Below, one piece after another: positions 7,160-15,063 of a stretch of DNA of 20,148 nucleotides. Each line of letters begins with the position of its first letter. The stretch's first letter is position 1. The notes beneath the pieces were generated by a model, which did no database searches, was not told where the DNA came from, and worked only from the letters and a program-made list of their open reading frames with translations. The translations under genes and the position numbers were made by a program. This DNA comes from Dehalococcoidia bacterium (GTDB lineage: Bacteria; Chloroflexota; Dehalococcoidia; SZUA-161; SpSt-899). The DNA is taken from assembly GCA_023271485.1 (NCBI GenBank), contig JALPXT010000013.1:1-20148 (forward strand), in the 5' to 3' direction.

Positions 7160-7877
7160 AACAAAGCTGGTGATGGTACTTTGCTTATCATCGCTGGCAG
7201 TGTTTATACGAGACATTTATGTTCTCGTGGGTGTATTGCTGTTATCTTTCCTGATTTCTGTAATCCTTAAAGGGAACTTATTCCCGGCATTCAAGCAGAT
7301 GAAAAGGTTGTTATTGCTGATTGTTGTTGTAGCTGTTGCCCAGAGTCTGTTTGCTCCTGCCGGCAGAACTATCGTTGCCCTGGGGACGGTTCCCATATTA
7401 ACTACGGGCGGTTTGATACAAGGAGCTGAGTTTATACTGCGTATGGCAGTCATCGTGGTGTCGGCAACTATAGTTGCCACCTCCAGTTACAGAGAGATAG
7501 TGCAGGGATTGGTGCAGTGGAAGATTCCTTACGAGATAGCATTTATGGTTTCAGTTGCGATCAGGTTCTTGCCTATGTTAATTGAAGAAATAAAAGATGT
7601 TATGTTGGCTATTCAGTTACGAGGGGTGGAACTGCAGAAGATTCCCTTGCGTAAAAGGTTAAGAATATACTCTTATATTTTGACTCCTATTGTTATTGGT
7701 ACAGTTATAAAAGCTGAAAAGCTGGCTGCAGCAATGGAAACCAGAGCTTTTAGGGCTTATCCGCAGAGAACAAGCTATATGATTCTAAAGATGGCTTCAA
7801 TTGATTATATGCTTATCAGCTTTAGCATGCTGGCATTCATTTCAGTCGTGATTGTTTACTATATGTGGGGAATATAA
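7131..7877 (+). CDS. ecfT: ECF transporter transmembrane coupling component EcfT
   Basis: 248 residues. I place the start at ATG 7131, giving MTAPTTLDPRTKL; LDPRTKL is the standard EcfT opening, and GGTGAG (7116-7121) is well spaced. A GTG at 7119 in frame is the alternative. Four to five transmembrane helices are visible, with a cytoplasmic region of two coupling helices. Their signature motifs are present as QLRGVE (in IQLRGVELQKIPL) and ETRAFRAY, the equivalents of the Ala-Arg-Gly motifs that contact the ATPase pair. The gene overlaps the upstream ATPase gene by 29 bases and the mobB-like gene begins 14 bases after its stop. Confidence 0.9.
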   Translation: MTAPTTLDPRTKLVMVLCLSSLAVFIRDIYVLVGVLLLSFLISVILKGNLFPAFKQMKRLLLLIVVVAVAQSLFAPAGRTIVALGTVPILTTGGLIQGAEFILRMAVIVVSATIVATSSYREIVQGLVQWKIPYEIAFMVSVAIRFLPMLIEEIKDVMLAIQLRGVELQKIPLRKRLRIYSYILTPIVIGTVIKAEKLAAAMETRAFRAYPQRTSYMILKMASIDYMLISFSMLAFISVVIVYYMWGI

Positions 7878-7891
7878 AAGCGGGGGAAAAC

Positions 7892-8635
7892 ATGAAAGCT
7901 TTTTCTGTTATTGGCATTACACAGTCGGGAAAGACAACCACTATTGAGAATATTATTCGTGGATTAAAGAAAAGAAGGTATTCTGTTGGCTCGGTAAAAG
8001 AGATCCACTTTGAAGAATTTGCTATTGATCAGGAAGGGACTAATACCTACAGACATAGGGTTGCAGGTTCGGAGTTGGTTACTGCCAGGGGATATTATGA
8101 GACTGATATTTTGTTCCCTGAACAGTTATCAATGGAACAAATATTGAGATTCTATGAGCAGGACTATATTGTTTTAGAAGGGGTAACTGATTGTAATGTA
8201 CCAAAAATAATAGCAGCCCATGATGAAAAAGAAATTGCTGAGAGGTTAGATGAGACTGTTTTTGCTATATCCGGAAAGATTTCTAACCGACTTGAAAAAT
8301 ATCAGGGGATTCCTGTTATAAATGCAATTAAAGACATTGATGCTCTGGTCAATTTAATAGAAGAAAAGGTTTATGAAATGCTTCCTCAATTTTCTTCTGA
8401 ATGCTGCAGCGCGTGTGGGTATGGGTGTCGGGAATTGGGGGTTAGGATACTGCGAGGAAAGGCAAAAAGAGAAGATTGTATAATCTCAAGAGGGAATATA
8501 AAATTAATCATCGATGACAAAGAGATAAATATGGTGCCGTTTGTCCAGAACATACTGCGCAACGCGGTTGAAGGAGTTGTAAGAGAGCTCGAAGGCTACC
8601 GGGATGGGGCAACAATAGTTATTAAGCTGAGATGA
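7892..8635 (+). CDS. mobB: MobB-like molybdopterin-dinucleotide biosynthesis protein with Fe-S-type cysteine motif
   Basis: 247 residues from ATG 7892, with CGGGGGA a few bases upstream. An in-frame start at 7865 would overlap ecfT and is less likely. The N-terminal ~160 residues match MobB: the P-loop GITQSGKTTT (8-17), VKEIHFEEFAIDQEGTNTYR, and AGSELVTARG, followed by the substrate-facing strand YIVLEGVTDC. MobB is a GTP-binding adaptor that aids MobA-type attachment of a nucleotide to molybdopterin. The C-terminus adds C172-x2-C175-x3-C179-x16-C196 with the pattern ACGYGCRELGVRILRGKA. This closely resembles the small 4Fe-4S domain (PF04060 type) found in RnfB and the CODH/ACS gamma subunit. 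It is the one gene here whose family directly names the molybdopterin pathway. The fusion is unusual to me and its role is unknown. Confidence 0.85.
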   Translation: MKAFSVIGITQSGKTTTIENIIRGLKKRRYSVGSVKEIHFEEFAIDQEGTNTYRHRVAGSELVTARGYYETDILFPEQLSMEQILRFYEQDYIVLEGVTDCNVPKIIAAHDEKEIAERLDETVFAISGKISNRLEKYQGIPVINAIKDIDALVNLIEEKVYEMLPQFSSECCSACGYGCRELGVRILRGKAKREDCIISRGNIKLIIDDKEINMVPFVQNILRNAVEGVVRELEGYRDGATIVIKLR

Positions 8636-8700
8636 AATGAGGCCGATCGGTATACAGGGCAGATGTTGAGTAATTTCGGAGTGCCAACGGGAGGTGGAGG

Positions 8701-9471
8701 ATGCAGATCGACCCGGAGTTTATAAAAAGATATGATATAGAAACATATATCCTTGAGGAAAGGTTGAACAGCAAGAAAAATCTGGTGCATAAAGTTAGAT
8801 GTATGCAGAGCGGGGGAGATGAAAAAATAGTAATTGTAAAAGCATACAAAGACCCGACTGGCAGCATGCAAAAAGAGCTGGGTATGTTGCTGGGGTTGGC
8901 CAGAAAAGGGCTGGCGGTACCCGAGGTTTATCATGTTGGCGAAAATGCGATTATAATGGAATATTTAGCGGGGAGCAATCTGCTTGATATAATATACCTT
9001 AGGGAAGAGCTTGCAAAAAGTGGGAAAGGTTATGATTCTCAAGCAGATTGGCAGTTAATAGGCGATGTTTTTTATTGGCTGCATGGCTTCTACAAGTTGG
9101 CAAAGGAGGTTACTGGTAGAGATATCATATTTGGAGATGTAAATTTACGAAATTTCATTATGGTGAATGGAAAAGTATATGGATTGGATTTTGAAGATTA
9201 CTGCGAAGGGCAGCCGGAAAAGGATGCCGGCAGATTTTGTGCTTTTGTGCTTACCTATAACCCTGCATTTACAGATTGGAAAATGGGTTTTATACAGAAG
9301 ACTTACAAGGTGTTGGTAAAAAGCTTTGGTTATAATGGACTGTTAGTAGAACAAGAAATGGGAGAAGAACTTGGTGCGATAAAAAAGCGAAGGGGGAGAC
9401 TTGCATCTATGCCGGAATTATGGCGAAAGGGGGTGAAGTGCCTTGATAAGGAATTACTGGCCGGAATATAA
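8701..9471 (+). CDS. Small protein-kinase-like/APH-fold kinase
   Basis: 256 residues from ATG 8701, preceded by GGGAGGTGGAGG. The kinase-like core is visible: K47 in the IVIVKAY strand, the hinge IIMEYLAG, the catalytic loop GDVNLRNF with D146 and N151, and the metal-binding LDFED with D163. It lacks the glycine-rich loop and large C-lobe of eukaryotic-type kinases and resembles Bud32/RIO, lipopolysaccharide kinase and aminoglycoside-phosphotransferase-fold proteins. Some of these phosphorylate small vitamins, such as thiamine. It follows mobB by 65 bases in the same direction and is probably the last gene of the riboswitch operon. I suggest phosphorylation of an imported, dephosphorylated pterin; protein phosphorylation is the alternative. 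Kinase-fold assignment is good, substrate is speculation. Confidence 0.65.
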   Translation: MQIDPEFIKRYDIETYILEERLNSKKNLVHKVRCMQSGGDEKIVIVKAYKDPTGSMQKELGMLLGLARKGLAVPEVYHVGENAIIMEYLAGSNLLDIIYLREELAKSGKGYDSQADWQLIGDVFYWLHGFYKLAKEVTGRDIIFGDVNLRNFIMVNGKVYGLDFEDYCEGQPEKDAGRFCAFVLTYNPAFTDWKMGFIQKTYKVLVKSFGYNGLLVEQEMGEELGAIKKRRGRLASMPELWRKGVKCLDKELLAGI

Positions 9472-9491
9472 TCCTGCTTAGAGCAGCGGGG

Positions 9492-9520
9492 GCTTCCGTC
9501 CAGACGGACGGGGCGGAAGC
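9492..9520 (+). repeat. Hairpin in the gap between kinase gene and tupA
   Basis: CCGTCC (9496-9501) pairs with GGACGG (9506-9511), and GCTT (9492-9495) can pair with AAGC (9517-9520) around a bulge. It is followed by a run of A, not T, so it is not a typical rho-independent terminator on this strand. I see no promoter I would trust in 9472-9659, so tup expression by read-through is possible. Confidence 0.4.
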
Positions 9521-9612
9521 AAAAAACTGAGGCTGCTTGGTGATCTGGTGGCGGCCAAAATCAGAAGGAGAATTCCAGATCGTTAAAGAGGTCCATTTTT
9601 GGACAACTTCAA

Positions 9613-10550
<938 letters not shown>

Positions 10551-10574
10551 AGCAGCCTTGAGGAGGGAGGTCAA

Positions 10575-11267
10575 TTGACTGAGATATGGCAGGGGTTTGT
10601 CAAGGCTATTGAGCTGATAGTCTCGCTCGACCCCGAGGTTATGGACGTGGCGTGGAGGTCGCTGAGGATCTCGGCGGCCTCCACCATCTTAGCCTCACTG
10701 ATTTGCATACCTATCGGGGGATTGATACACTTCCGCAGTTTTCGGGGGAAACGAATCCTGATCAACATCATCCAGACCTTCTATAGTTTTCCCACGGTGG
10801 CCATAGGGCTCCTCGTTTTCCTGATGATTTCCCGTGCCGGGCCGCTGGGATTCTTGGGCATTCTTTTCACGCCTACAGCGATGATTCTGGGGCAAATGGT
10901 GCTTATCACCCCAATACTGCTGGGACTAACCATTTCCGCCCTCAGCGGGGTGGATAAGGCGATTAGGGATACATCTATATCGCTGGGGGCCACTGAGTTT
11001 CAGGCCATCTGGGCAATCATCAAAGAGGCCCGCTATGCCGTGATGGCAGCGGTGACAATGGGCTTTGGCCGGGCGATTTCCGAGGTGGGCTGTGCCCTGA
11101 TGGTTGGCGGAAACATCAGGGGATTCACCAGGATAATGACTACCGCCATCGCGCTGGAAACCACCAGAGGGGAGCTGGAGTTGGCCATAGCGCTCGGAAT
11201 CATACTCATTAGCCTGGCTCTCATCATTAATGTTGCCTTGAATATCATACAGCAAAGATATACATGA
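10575..11267 (+). CDS. tupB: Tungstate ABC transporter permease TupB
   Basis: 230 residues from a TTG start, with AGGAGGGAGG (10561-10570) directly upstream; no ATG or GTG fits the conserved N-terminus better. It is a membrane protein with about five transmembrane helices. A cytoplasmic EAA-like loop SLGATEFQAIWAIIKEARY leads into GRAISEVGCALMVGGNIRG, typical of Tup/Mod permeases. It forms the channel dimer that receives tungstate from TupA and is powered by TupC. It follows tupA by 24 bases, and its stop overlaps a possible upstream start of tupC. Confidence 0.92.
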   Translation: MTEIWQGFVKAIELIVSLDPEVMDVAWRSLRISAASTILASLICIPIGGLIHFRSFRGKRILINIIQTFYSFPTVAIGLLVFLMISRAGPLGFLGILFTPTAMILGQMVLITPILLGLTISALSGVDKAIRDTSISLGATEFQAIWAIIKEARYAVMAAVTMGFGRAISEVGCALMVGGNIRGFTRIMTTAIALETTRGELELAIALGIILISLALIINVALNIIQQRYT

Positions 11268-11296
11268 TAGATTGTCAAATCAGGAGACTGGATACA

Positions 11297-12382
11297 ATGT
11301 TCTTGCTGGAAGTTGCCAACCTGAGCCGGAAATATGGGAAGAAAGAGGTTCTCAAGGGAATCGACCTGAGGGTCGAAAGAGGCGAGGTGGTTGCCCTGAT
11401 CGGACCCACCGGTGCCGGGAAGACAACTATCCTGCGCCTGCTGGATCTGCTCGATCCCCCCACTGCCGGGAAGATATATTTCGCCGGCGAGGACGTCACA
11501 CACTCCCCAAGACTCAAGCTGGAAACCCGTCGCCGGATGGCCCTGGTGTTTCAGAAGCCGGTGGTATTTAAGGCCAGCGTTCATGACAACATTGCTTACG
11601 CCCTGAAGGTGAGGGGTCATAATAGAAGGGATATATCGGCAAAGGTTAGCTCCATGCTGAATACCGTGGATCTGGCAGACTACAGGAACAGAAATGCGCA
11701 GACTCTATCCGGCGGAGAGGCACAAAGGGTGGCCCTGGCCAGGGCGATGATAACTCAACCCGAGATGCTGCTGCTCGATGAACCAACGGCAAACCTCGAC
11801 CCCCTGAGCACCAGCATGATCGAAAATCTCATACAGCGTTTCAATCGAGAGTATGCGACCACCATAATAATGGCAACGCACGATATGGCTCAGGGACAGA
11901 GACTGGCTCACCGGATAGCCGTACTGATGAACGGTGAACTCATGCAGATAGGAAAACCAGGGGAGATTTTCAGCAGGCCCAGGAACATGAAGGTGGCCGA
12001 ATTCGTCGGGGTGGAGAATATCATAAAAGGCACGATAAGCTCGAATGATGGTGGGGTCGTTACCGTAGATGTTGACGGCAACACCATAGAGGGCATCTCC
12101 GATTACCGCGCCGGGGAGGAGGTATCCGTGTGCGTCAGGCCGGAGGACATCACCCTGGCACTGTCCCGGACCTCAAGCAGCGCCCGGAATTCCTTCCCCG
12201 CGAGAATAAAGCTGATAGCCTCTTCGGGACCGCTGGTCCGTGTTGAACTGGGCTGCGGGTTTCCTCTCGTGGTGCTGCTCACCAGGAGGTCCGCGGAAGA
12301 GATGGGATTGCAGATCGGCAAAGATGTCTATGCCTCATTCAAGGCCACGGCTGCCCACATCATCGGGGAGGCTGGAGTCTAG
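11297..12382 (+). CDS. tupC: Tungstate ABC transporter ATP-binding protein TupC
   Basis: 361 residues from ATG 11297, which has AGGAG 10 bases upstream. An in-frame ATG at 11264 overlaps the tupB stop (ATGA) but lacks a ribosome site and adds a non-conserved tail. Motifs: Walker A GPTGAGKTT (36-44), signature LSGGE (137-141), Walker B LLLDEPTANLD, and switch histidine in ATHDMAQ. Residues after about 235 form a regulatory, TOBE-like domain beginning near VGVENIIKGTI, as in other oxyanion and maltose-type ATPases. The stop codon TAG is formed inside a heptanucleotide repeat (12374-12415), so the C-terminal residues GV lie in that repeat. Confidence 0.9.
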   Translation: MFLLEVANLSRKYGKKEVLKGIDLRVERGEVVALIGPTGAGKTTILRLLDLLDPPTAGKIYFAGEDVTHSPRLKLETRRRMALVFQKPVVFKASVHDNIAYALKVRGHNRRDISAKVSSMLNTVDLADYRNRNAQTLSGGEAQRVALARAMITQPEMLLLDEPTANLDPLSTSMIENLIQRFNREYATTIIMATHDMAQGQRLAHRIAVLMNGELMQIGKPGEIFSRPRNMKVAEFVGVENIIKGTISSNDGGVVTVDVDGNTIEGISDYRAGEEVSVCVRPEDITLALSRTSSSARNSFPARIKLIASSGPLVRVELGCGFPLVVLLTRRSAEEMGLQIGKDVYASFKATAAHIIGEAGV

Positions 12383-12477
12383 AGTCTTGAGTCTGGAGTC
12401 TAGAGTCTGGAGTCCCCTGCTCCACTGCTCAGCGTTCAGCGTTCAGCAACTTAACACTTAAAACCTAAAACTTAAAA
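12374..12477 (+). repeat. Three adjacent heptanucleotide repeat arrays
   Basis: Six units of NGAGTCT (12374-12415; the last ends in C) begin inside tupC. Two TCAGCGT units plus TCAGCAA follow (12429-12449). Four units of the CTTAAAA type (12450-12477) come last. All three have a 7-base period but different sequence. They occupy most of the gap between tupC and the dnaN promoter. Confidence 0.85.
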
Positions 12478-12488
12478 CTTGGAGAGAC

Positions 12489-12518
12489 TTGTATTTTGTA
12501 ATCGTTTTGTAGTATACT
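12489..12518 (+). promoter_or_regulatory. Probable promoter of dnaN
   Basis: A -10 box TATACT (12513-12518) lies 18 bases after TTGTAT (12489-12494). The start codon of dnaN is about 30 bases downstream, with GGGGAG in between. The -10 match is good; the -35 is moderate. Confidence 0.6.
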
Positions 12519-12548
12519 AGCTTCTACGACACCTCTGGGGAGCGAGTG

Positions 12549-13682
12549 ATGCAGATATCTTGTCTTCAAGAAAATCTAAGCCGCGGGTTGGCGGTAGTAG
12601 GAAGGATAACAAGTAGCAGAACTACCTTGCCTATTACCAACCATGTTCTTATTTCTTCGGACCAGTCACGTCTCAAACTAACAGCCACCAATCTTGAGAT
12701 CGCCATCAACTGCTGGATCGGGGCTCAGATCGAAGAGGAGGGGGCTATCGCAATCCCAGCAGGGCTGCTGACCGATTTTGTGAGCTCCCTGCCCAGCGAG
12801 AGGATCGACATAAATGTCGCTTCCGGCACCCGGGAGATGGAGTTGAAGTGCGCCAGATTCGAGGCTCGTATCAGCGGGCAGAAGGCCGATGAGTTCCCCC
12901 CGATTCCTGAGATCGGTGAGGGAATGACCGCAAGAATAGATGCCCATCCGCTGCGATCTGCCATAGCGCAGGTCGTTTTCGCTGCGGCGACAGATGATTC
13001 CAGGCCGGTTCTCACCGGTAGTTATGCGCAGTTTTCCGCTGATAAGCTAACCCTGGCTGCCGCCGATGGGTTCCGGTTGGCAGTGCATAATCTGCCTCTG
13101 GCTACGCCGGTTGCTGAAGAGGTGAGTATCATCATTCCGGCGCGCTCCTTAAGAGAGCTGGACCGACTGCTCAAGGATCAGGAGGATCCTGTTGAGTTGA
13201 CCATCAATCCCCAAAGAAGCCAGGTACTCTTTCGCCTCAAGAACGTGGATGTTGTCTCTCAGTTGATTCAGGGCACCTTCCCCGATTATAACCAGTTGAT
13301 CCCCCAGAGCTACACCACCCGGGTCGTGGTCAACGTGGCGGAATTCCTTCGAGCCACCAGGAGTGCCTCGATCTTTGCCCGGGATGGCAGCGGCATTGTG
13401 CGGCTCCTCATGACCGAGGGCAGAGAGATTTCCCCGGGGAAGGTTGTCATCACCGCTCGGGCCGAGGAGGTCGGGGATAACCTGGGTGAAATCGAGGCCA
13501 TGATAGAGGGCGATGAGGCCAGGATCGCCTTTAATAGTAAATATCTGATGGATGTGTTTGAAGTTCTCAAGGATGAACAGGTCTCTCTTGAGATCACCAA
13601 TCCGTCAAGCCCGGGGGTCTTTCGCCCCATTGGGGACAGCGACTGGATTCAGGTTATCATGCCGATGTTCGTCCAATGGTGA
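12549..13682 (+). CDS. dnaN: DNA polymerase III beta subunit (sliding clamp)
   Basis: 377 residues from ATG 12549, with GGGGAG 6 bases upstream; GTG at 12546 is the immediate alternative. The three-fold clamp architecture is recognisable: an N-terminal MQISCLQENLSRGLAVVGRI domain, a middle domain with the conserved VLTGSYAQF and LAAADGFRLAVHNLPL, and a C-terminal end closing in VIMPMFVQW (the usual ending is ..PMR..). The clamp encircles DNA and tethers polymerase and repair enzymes. It is not next to dnaA, recF or gyrB here, which is an unusual setting. It lies 166 bases downstream of tupC with its own likely promoter and is followed within 20 bases by the ATP-grasp gene. Confidence 0.95.
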   Translation: MQISCLQENLSRGLAVVGRITSSRTTLPITNHVLISSDQSRLKLTATNLEIAINCWIGAQIEEEGAIAIPAGLLTDFVSSLPSERIDINVASGTREMELKCARFEARISGQKADEFPPIPEIGEGMTARIDAHPLRSAIAQVVFAAATDDSRPVLTGSYAQFSADKLTLAAADGFRLAVHNLPLATPVAEEVSIIIPARSLRELDRLLKDQEDPVELTINPQRSQVLFRLKNVDVVSQLIQGTFPDYNQLIPQSYTTRVVVNVAEFLRATRSASIFARDGSGIVRLLMTEGREISPGKVVITARAEEVGDNLGEIEAMIEGDEARIAFNSKYLMDVFEVLKDEQVSLEITNPSSPGVFRPIGDSDWIQVIMPMFVQW

Positions 13683-13695
13683 GATGGAGATGACA

Positions 13696-14430
13696 ATGAG
13701 TAGAATAGATGAAATTATCGGCATCGCCAGGAACGATGGCCGAACAACTCTGACCGAAGTCGAATCCAAAGAGATTGTTGGTGAAGCGGGAATAGAGGTC
13801 GTCGAAGCCCGGCTAGCCAGGACAAAGAAAGAGGCTGGTTCAATAGCCAGGGAGATGGGTTTTCCTGTAGTGCTAAAGATAGTCTCTCCAGACATCACCC
13901 ATAAGAGCGACAGTGGAGGTGTCAAGCTGGGCCTCAACAATGTCGCCGCAGTGGGGAGGGCCTACAGCGAGATTATGGCCTCCATAAAACAAAAGGAACC
14001 CGAAGCGAAAATATTTGGTGTCTCGATTCAGAGGATGTCGCCTGCCGGGGTAGAGGTGATAATGGGAATGTCCAAAGATGCTCAGTTTGGCCCGGTGCTC
14101 ATGTTTGGACTCGGCGGGGTCTTCGTTGAGGTGCTCAAGGACGTCTCCTTCCGCATCGTTCCCATTGCACGGAGGGATGCCGGCCAAATGATCCGGGAGA
14201 TAAAAGGCTATCCGGTGCTTCAGGGATATCGAGGGCAGGAGCCCGCCGATATCACCGCCCTAGAGGATACGCTACTCCGGCTTTCCAGTTTTATCGAAGG
14301 GACACCTGAGATCAGGGAGCTGGACCTCAATCCGGTATTTGCTTACGCCCATGGGGCGATAGCAGCGGATGGCCGGGTGATACTTGAGCACCAACATCAT
14401 GGGGGGGATTCTCCCCCTGAAACCCCCTAA
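13696..14430 (+). CDS. ATP-grasp subunit of ADP-forming acyl-CoA synthetase
   Basis: 244 residues from ATG 13696 (GGAGA just upstream); in-frame ATGs at 13690 and 13684 are equally possible and change the start by 2-4 residues. The longer open frame to 13552 overlaps dnaN and is not conserved. The protein matches the beta (ATP-grasp_5) subunit of ADP-forming acetyl/acyl-CoA synthetases: LTEVESKEIVGEAGIEV, FPVVLKIVSPDITHKSDSGG, then GPVLMFGLGGVFVEVLKDVS and IRELDLNPVFAY. These enzymes make ATP from acyl-CoA during fermentation or act with an alpha subunit, which is absent here. The natural end is expected after GRVILE. The last ~13 residues, including GGDSPPETP, are encoded by a copy of the dispersed palindromic repeat, which also provides the stop. 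Confidence 0.85.
   Translation: MSRIDEIIGIARNDGRTTLTEVESKEIVGEAGIEVVEARLARTKKEAGSIAREMGFPVVLKIVSPDITHKSDSGGVKLGLNNVAAVGRAYSEIMASIKQKEPEAKIFGVSIQRMSPAGVEVIMGMSKDAQFGPVLMFGLGGVFVEVLKDVSFRIVPIARRDAGQMIREIKGYPVLQGYRGQEPADITALEDTLLRLSSFIEGTPEIRELDLNPVFAYAHGAIAADGRVILEHQHHGGDSPPETP
14402..14430 (+). repeat. Dispersed two-hairpin repeat, partial copy
   Basis: GGGGGGATTCTCCCCCTGAA followed by ACCCCCTAA matches the second hairpin of the copy at 17557-17636 in the same orientation. The first hairpin is missing. It overlaps the 3' end and stop codon of the ATP-grasp gene. Confidence 0.75.
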
Positions 14431-14435
14431 AGCGG

Positions 14436-14464
14436 TTGACTCCGCGTGCTTTGCGGTGAACGAT
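14436..14464 (+). promoter_or_regulatory. Possible weak promoter for rpsP-khpA
   Basis: TTGACT (14436-14441) is a good -35, and 17 bases on is AACGAT (14459-14464), a poor -10. It lies about 30 bases before rpsP. Read-through from dnaN is the alternative. Confidence 0.3.
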
Positions 14465-14494
14465 ACCCACTAGAGAAAGGATACGGAGAATCGA

Positions 14495-14761
14495 ATGGTT
14501 AGACTACGACTTCAGCGAACAGGCAGACGAAACAGGCCAAGCTACCGCGTTGTAGCCGCCGAATCCCGAGCCCCTCGGGACGGCGCCTTTATTGAGATCC
14601 TCGGACATTACGATCCCCTGACCGACCCGGCAACGGTGGTTATAGACGAGGACAAGGCTCTGAAGTGGCTCAGGGTTGGGGCCAAGCCAACAGCAACGGT
14701 CACCAGCCTGCTCCGCAAGCAGGGCGTTTGGGATAAATTTGAGTCGGAGAAGAAACAATGA
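14495..14761 (+). CDS. rpsP: 30S ribosomal protein S16
   Basis: 88 residues, normal length for S16, with GGAG 6 bases before the ATG. The conserved N-terminus MVRLRLQRTGRRNRPSYRVV is followed by AAESRAPRDGAFIEILGHYD and LRVGAKPTATVTSLLRK, all diagnostic of the family. S16 binds 16S rRNA during assembly of the small subunit body. The stop overlaps the ATG of khpA by four bases (ATGA), the usual coupling of this pair. Confidence 0.97.
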   Translation: MVRLRLQRTGRRNRPSYRVVAAESRAPRDGAFIEILGHYDPLTDPATVVIDEDKALKWLRVGAKPTATVTSLLRKQGVWDKFESEKKQ

Positions 14762-14985
14762 AGGAACTCATTGAGTATATTGCCAGGGCCATAGTGGACA
14801 ATCCTGATGAAGTAAAGGTCACTGAAGAGCCTGGTGAGAATGGGGTCATCCTTAAGCTCGAAGTCGCCCTGGAGGACAAAGGGAAGGTGATCGGCAAACA
14901 GGGGCAGACTGCCAGGGCAATTCGAACACTGCTAAGGATCGCGGCAGTAAAGCGAAACGTTCGCGCTGCGTTAGAGATAGTCTAA
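14758..14985 (+). CDS. khpA: KH-domain RNA-binding protein KhpA
   Basis: 75 residues, full length for KhpA (YlqC type). It consists of one KH domain with the RNA-binding GxxG loop seen as GKVIGKQGQ, followed by the helix TARAIRTLLRIAA. The start MKELIEYIARAIVDNPDEV is typical. The protein binds RNA, with KhpB in some bacteria, and affects cell division and small-RNA biology. It is coupled to rpsP by an ATGA overlap. The customary downstream rimM and trmD are absent; a convergent ribosomal operon follows instead. Confidence 0.93.
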   Translation: MKELIEYIARAIVDNPDEVKVTEEPGENGVILKLEVALEDKGKVIGKQGQTARAIRTLLRIAAVKRNVRAALEIV

Positions 14986-14989
14986 ATAC

Positions 14990-15055
14990 CAGCGTTCAGC
15001 GGTCAGCCCTGGGGTGTTTTTAAGTAAGTTTTGAGTTGCTGACCGCCGAACGCTG
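14990..15055. terminator. Long inverted repeat between convergent khpA and rplL
   Basis: CAGCGTTCAGCGGTCAGC (14990-15007) and GCTGACCGCCGAACGCTG (15038-15055) form an 18-bp stem with one mismatch around a 30-base loop. Each arm is built of the same heptanucleotide type (CAGCGTT/CAGCGGT) seen at 12429-12449. The position between two converging operons suggests a bidirectional terminator or mRNA-end stabiliser, although there is no clean T-run. Confidence 0.55.
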
Positions 15056-15063
15056 ATGGGTGC

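Noticed and set aside
13552..13695. Longer N-terminus of the ATP-grasp protein
   Set aside because: It overlaps dnaN in another frame and is not like the family, which starts near MSRIDEIIG.
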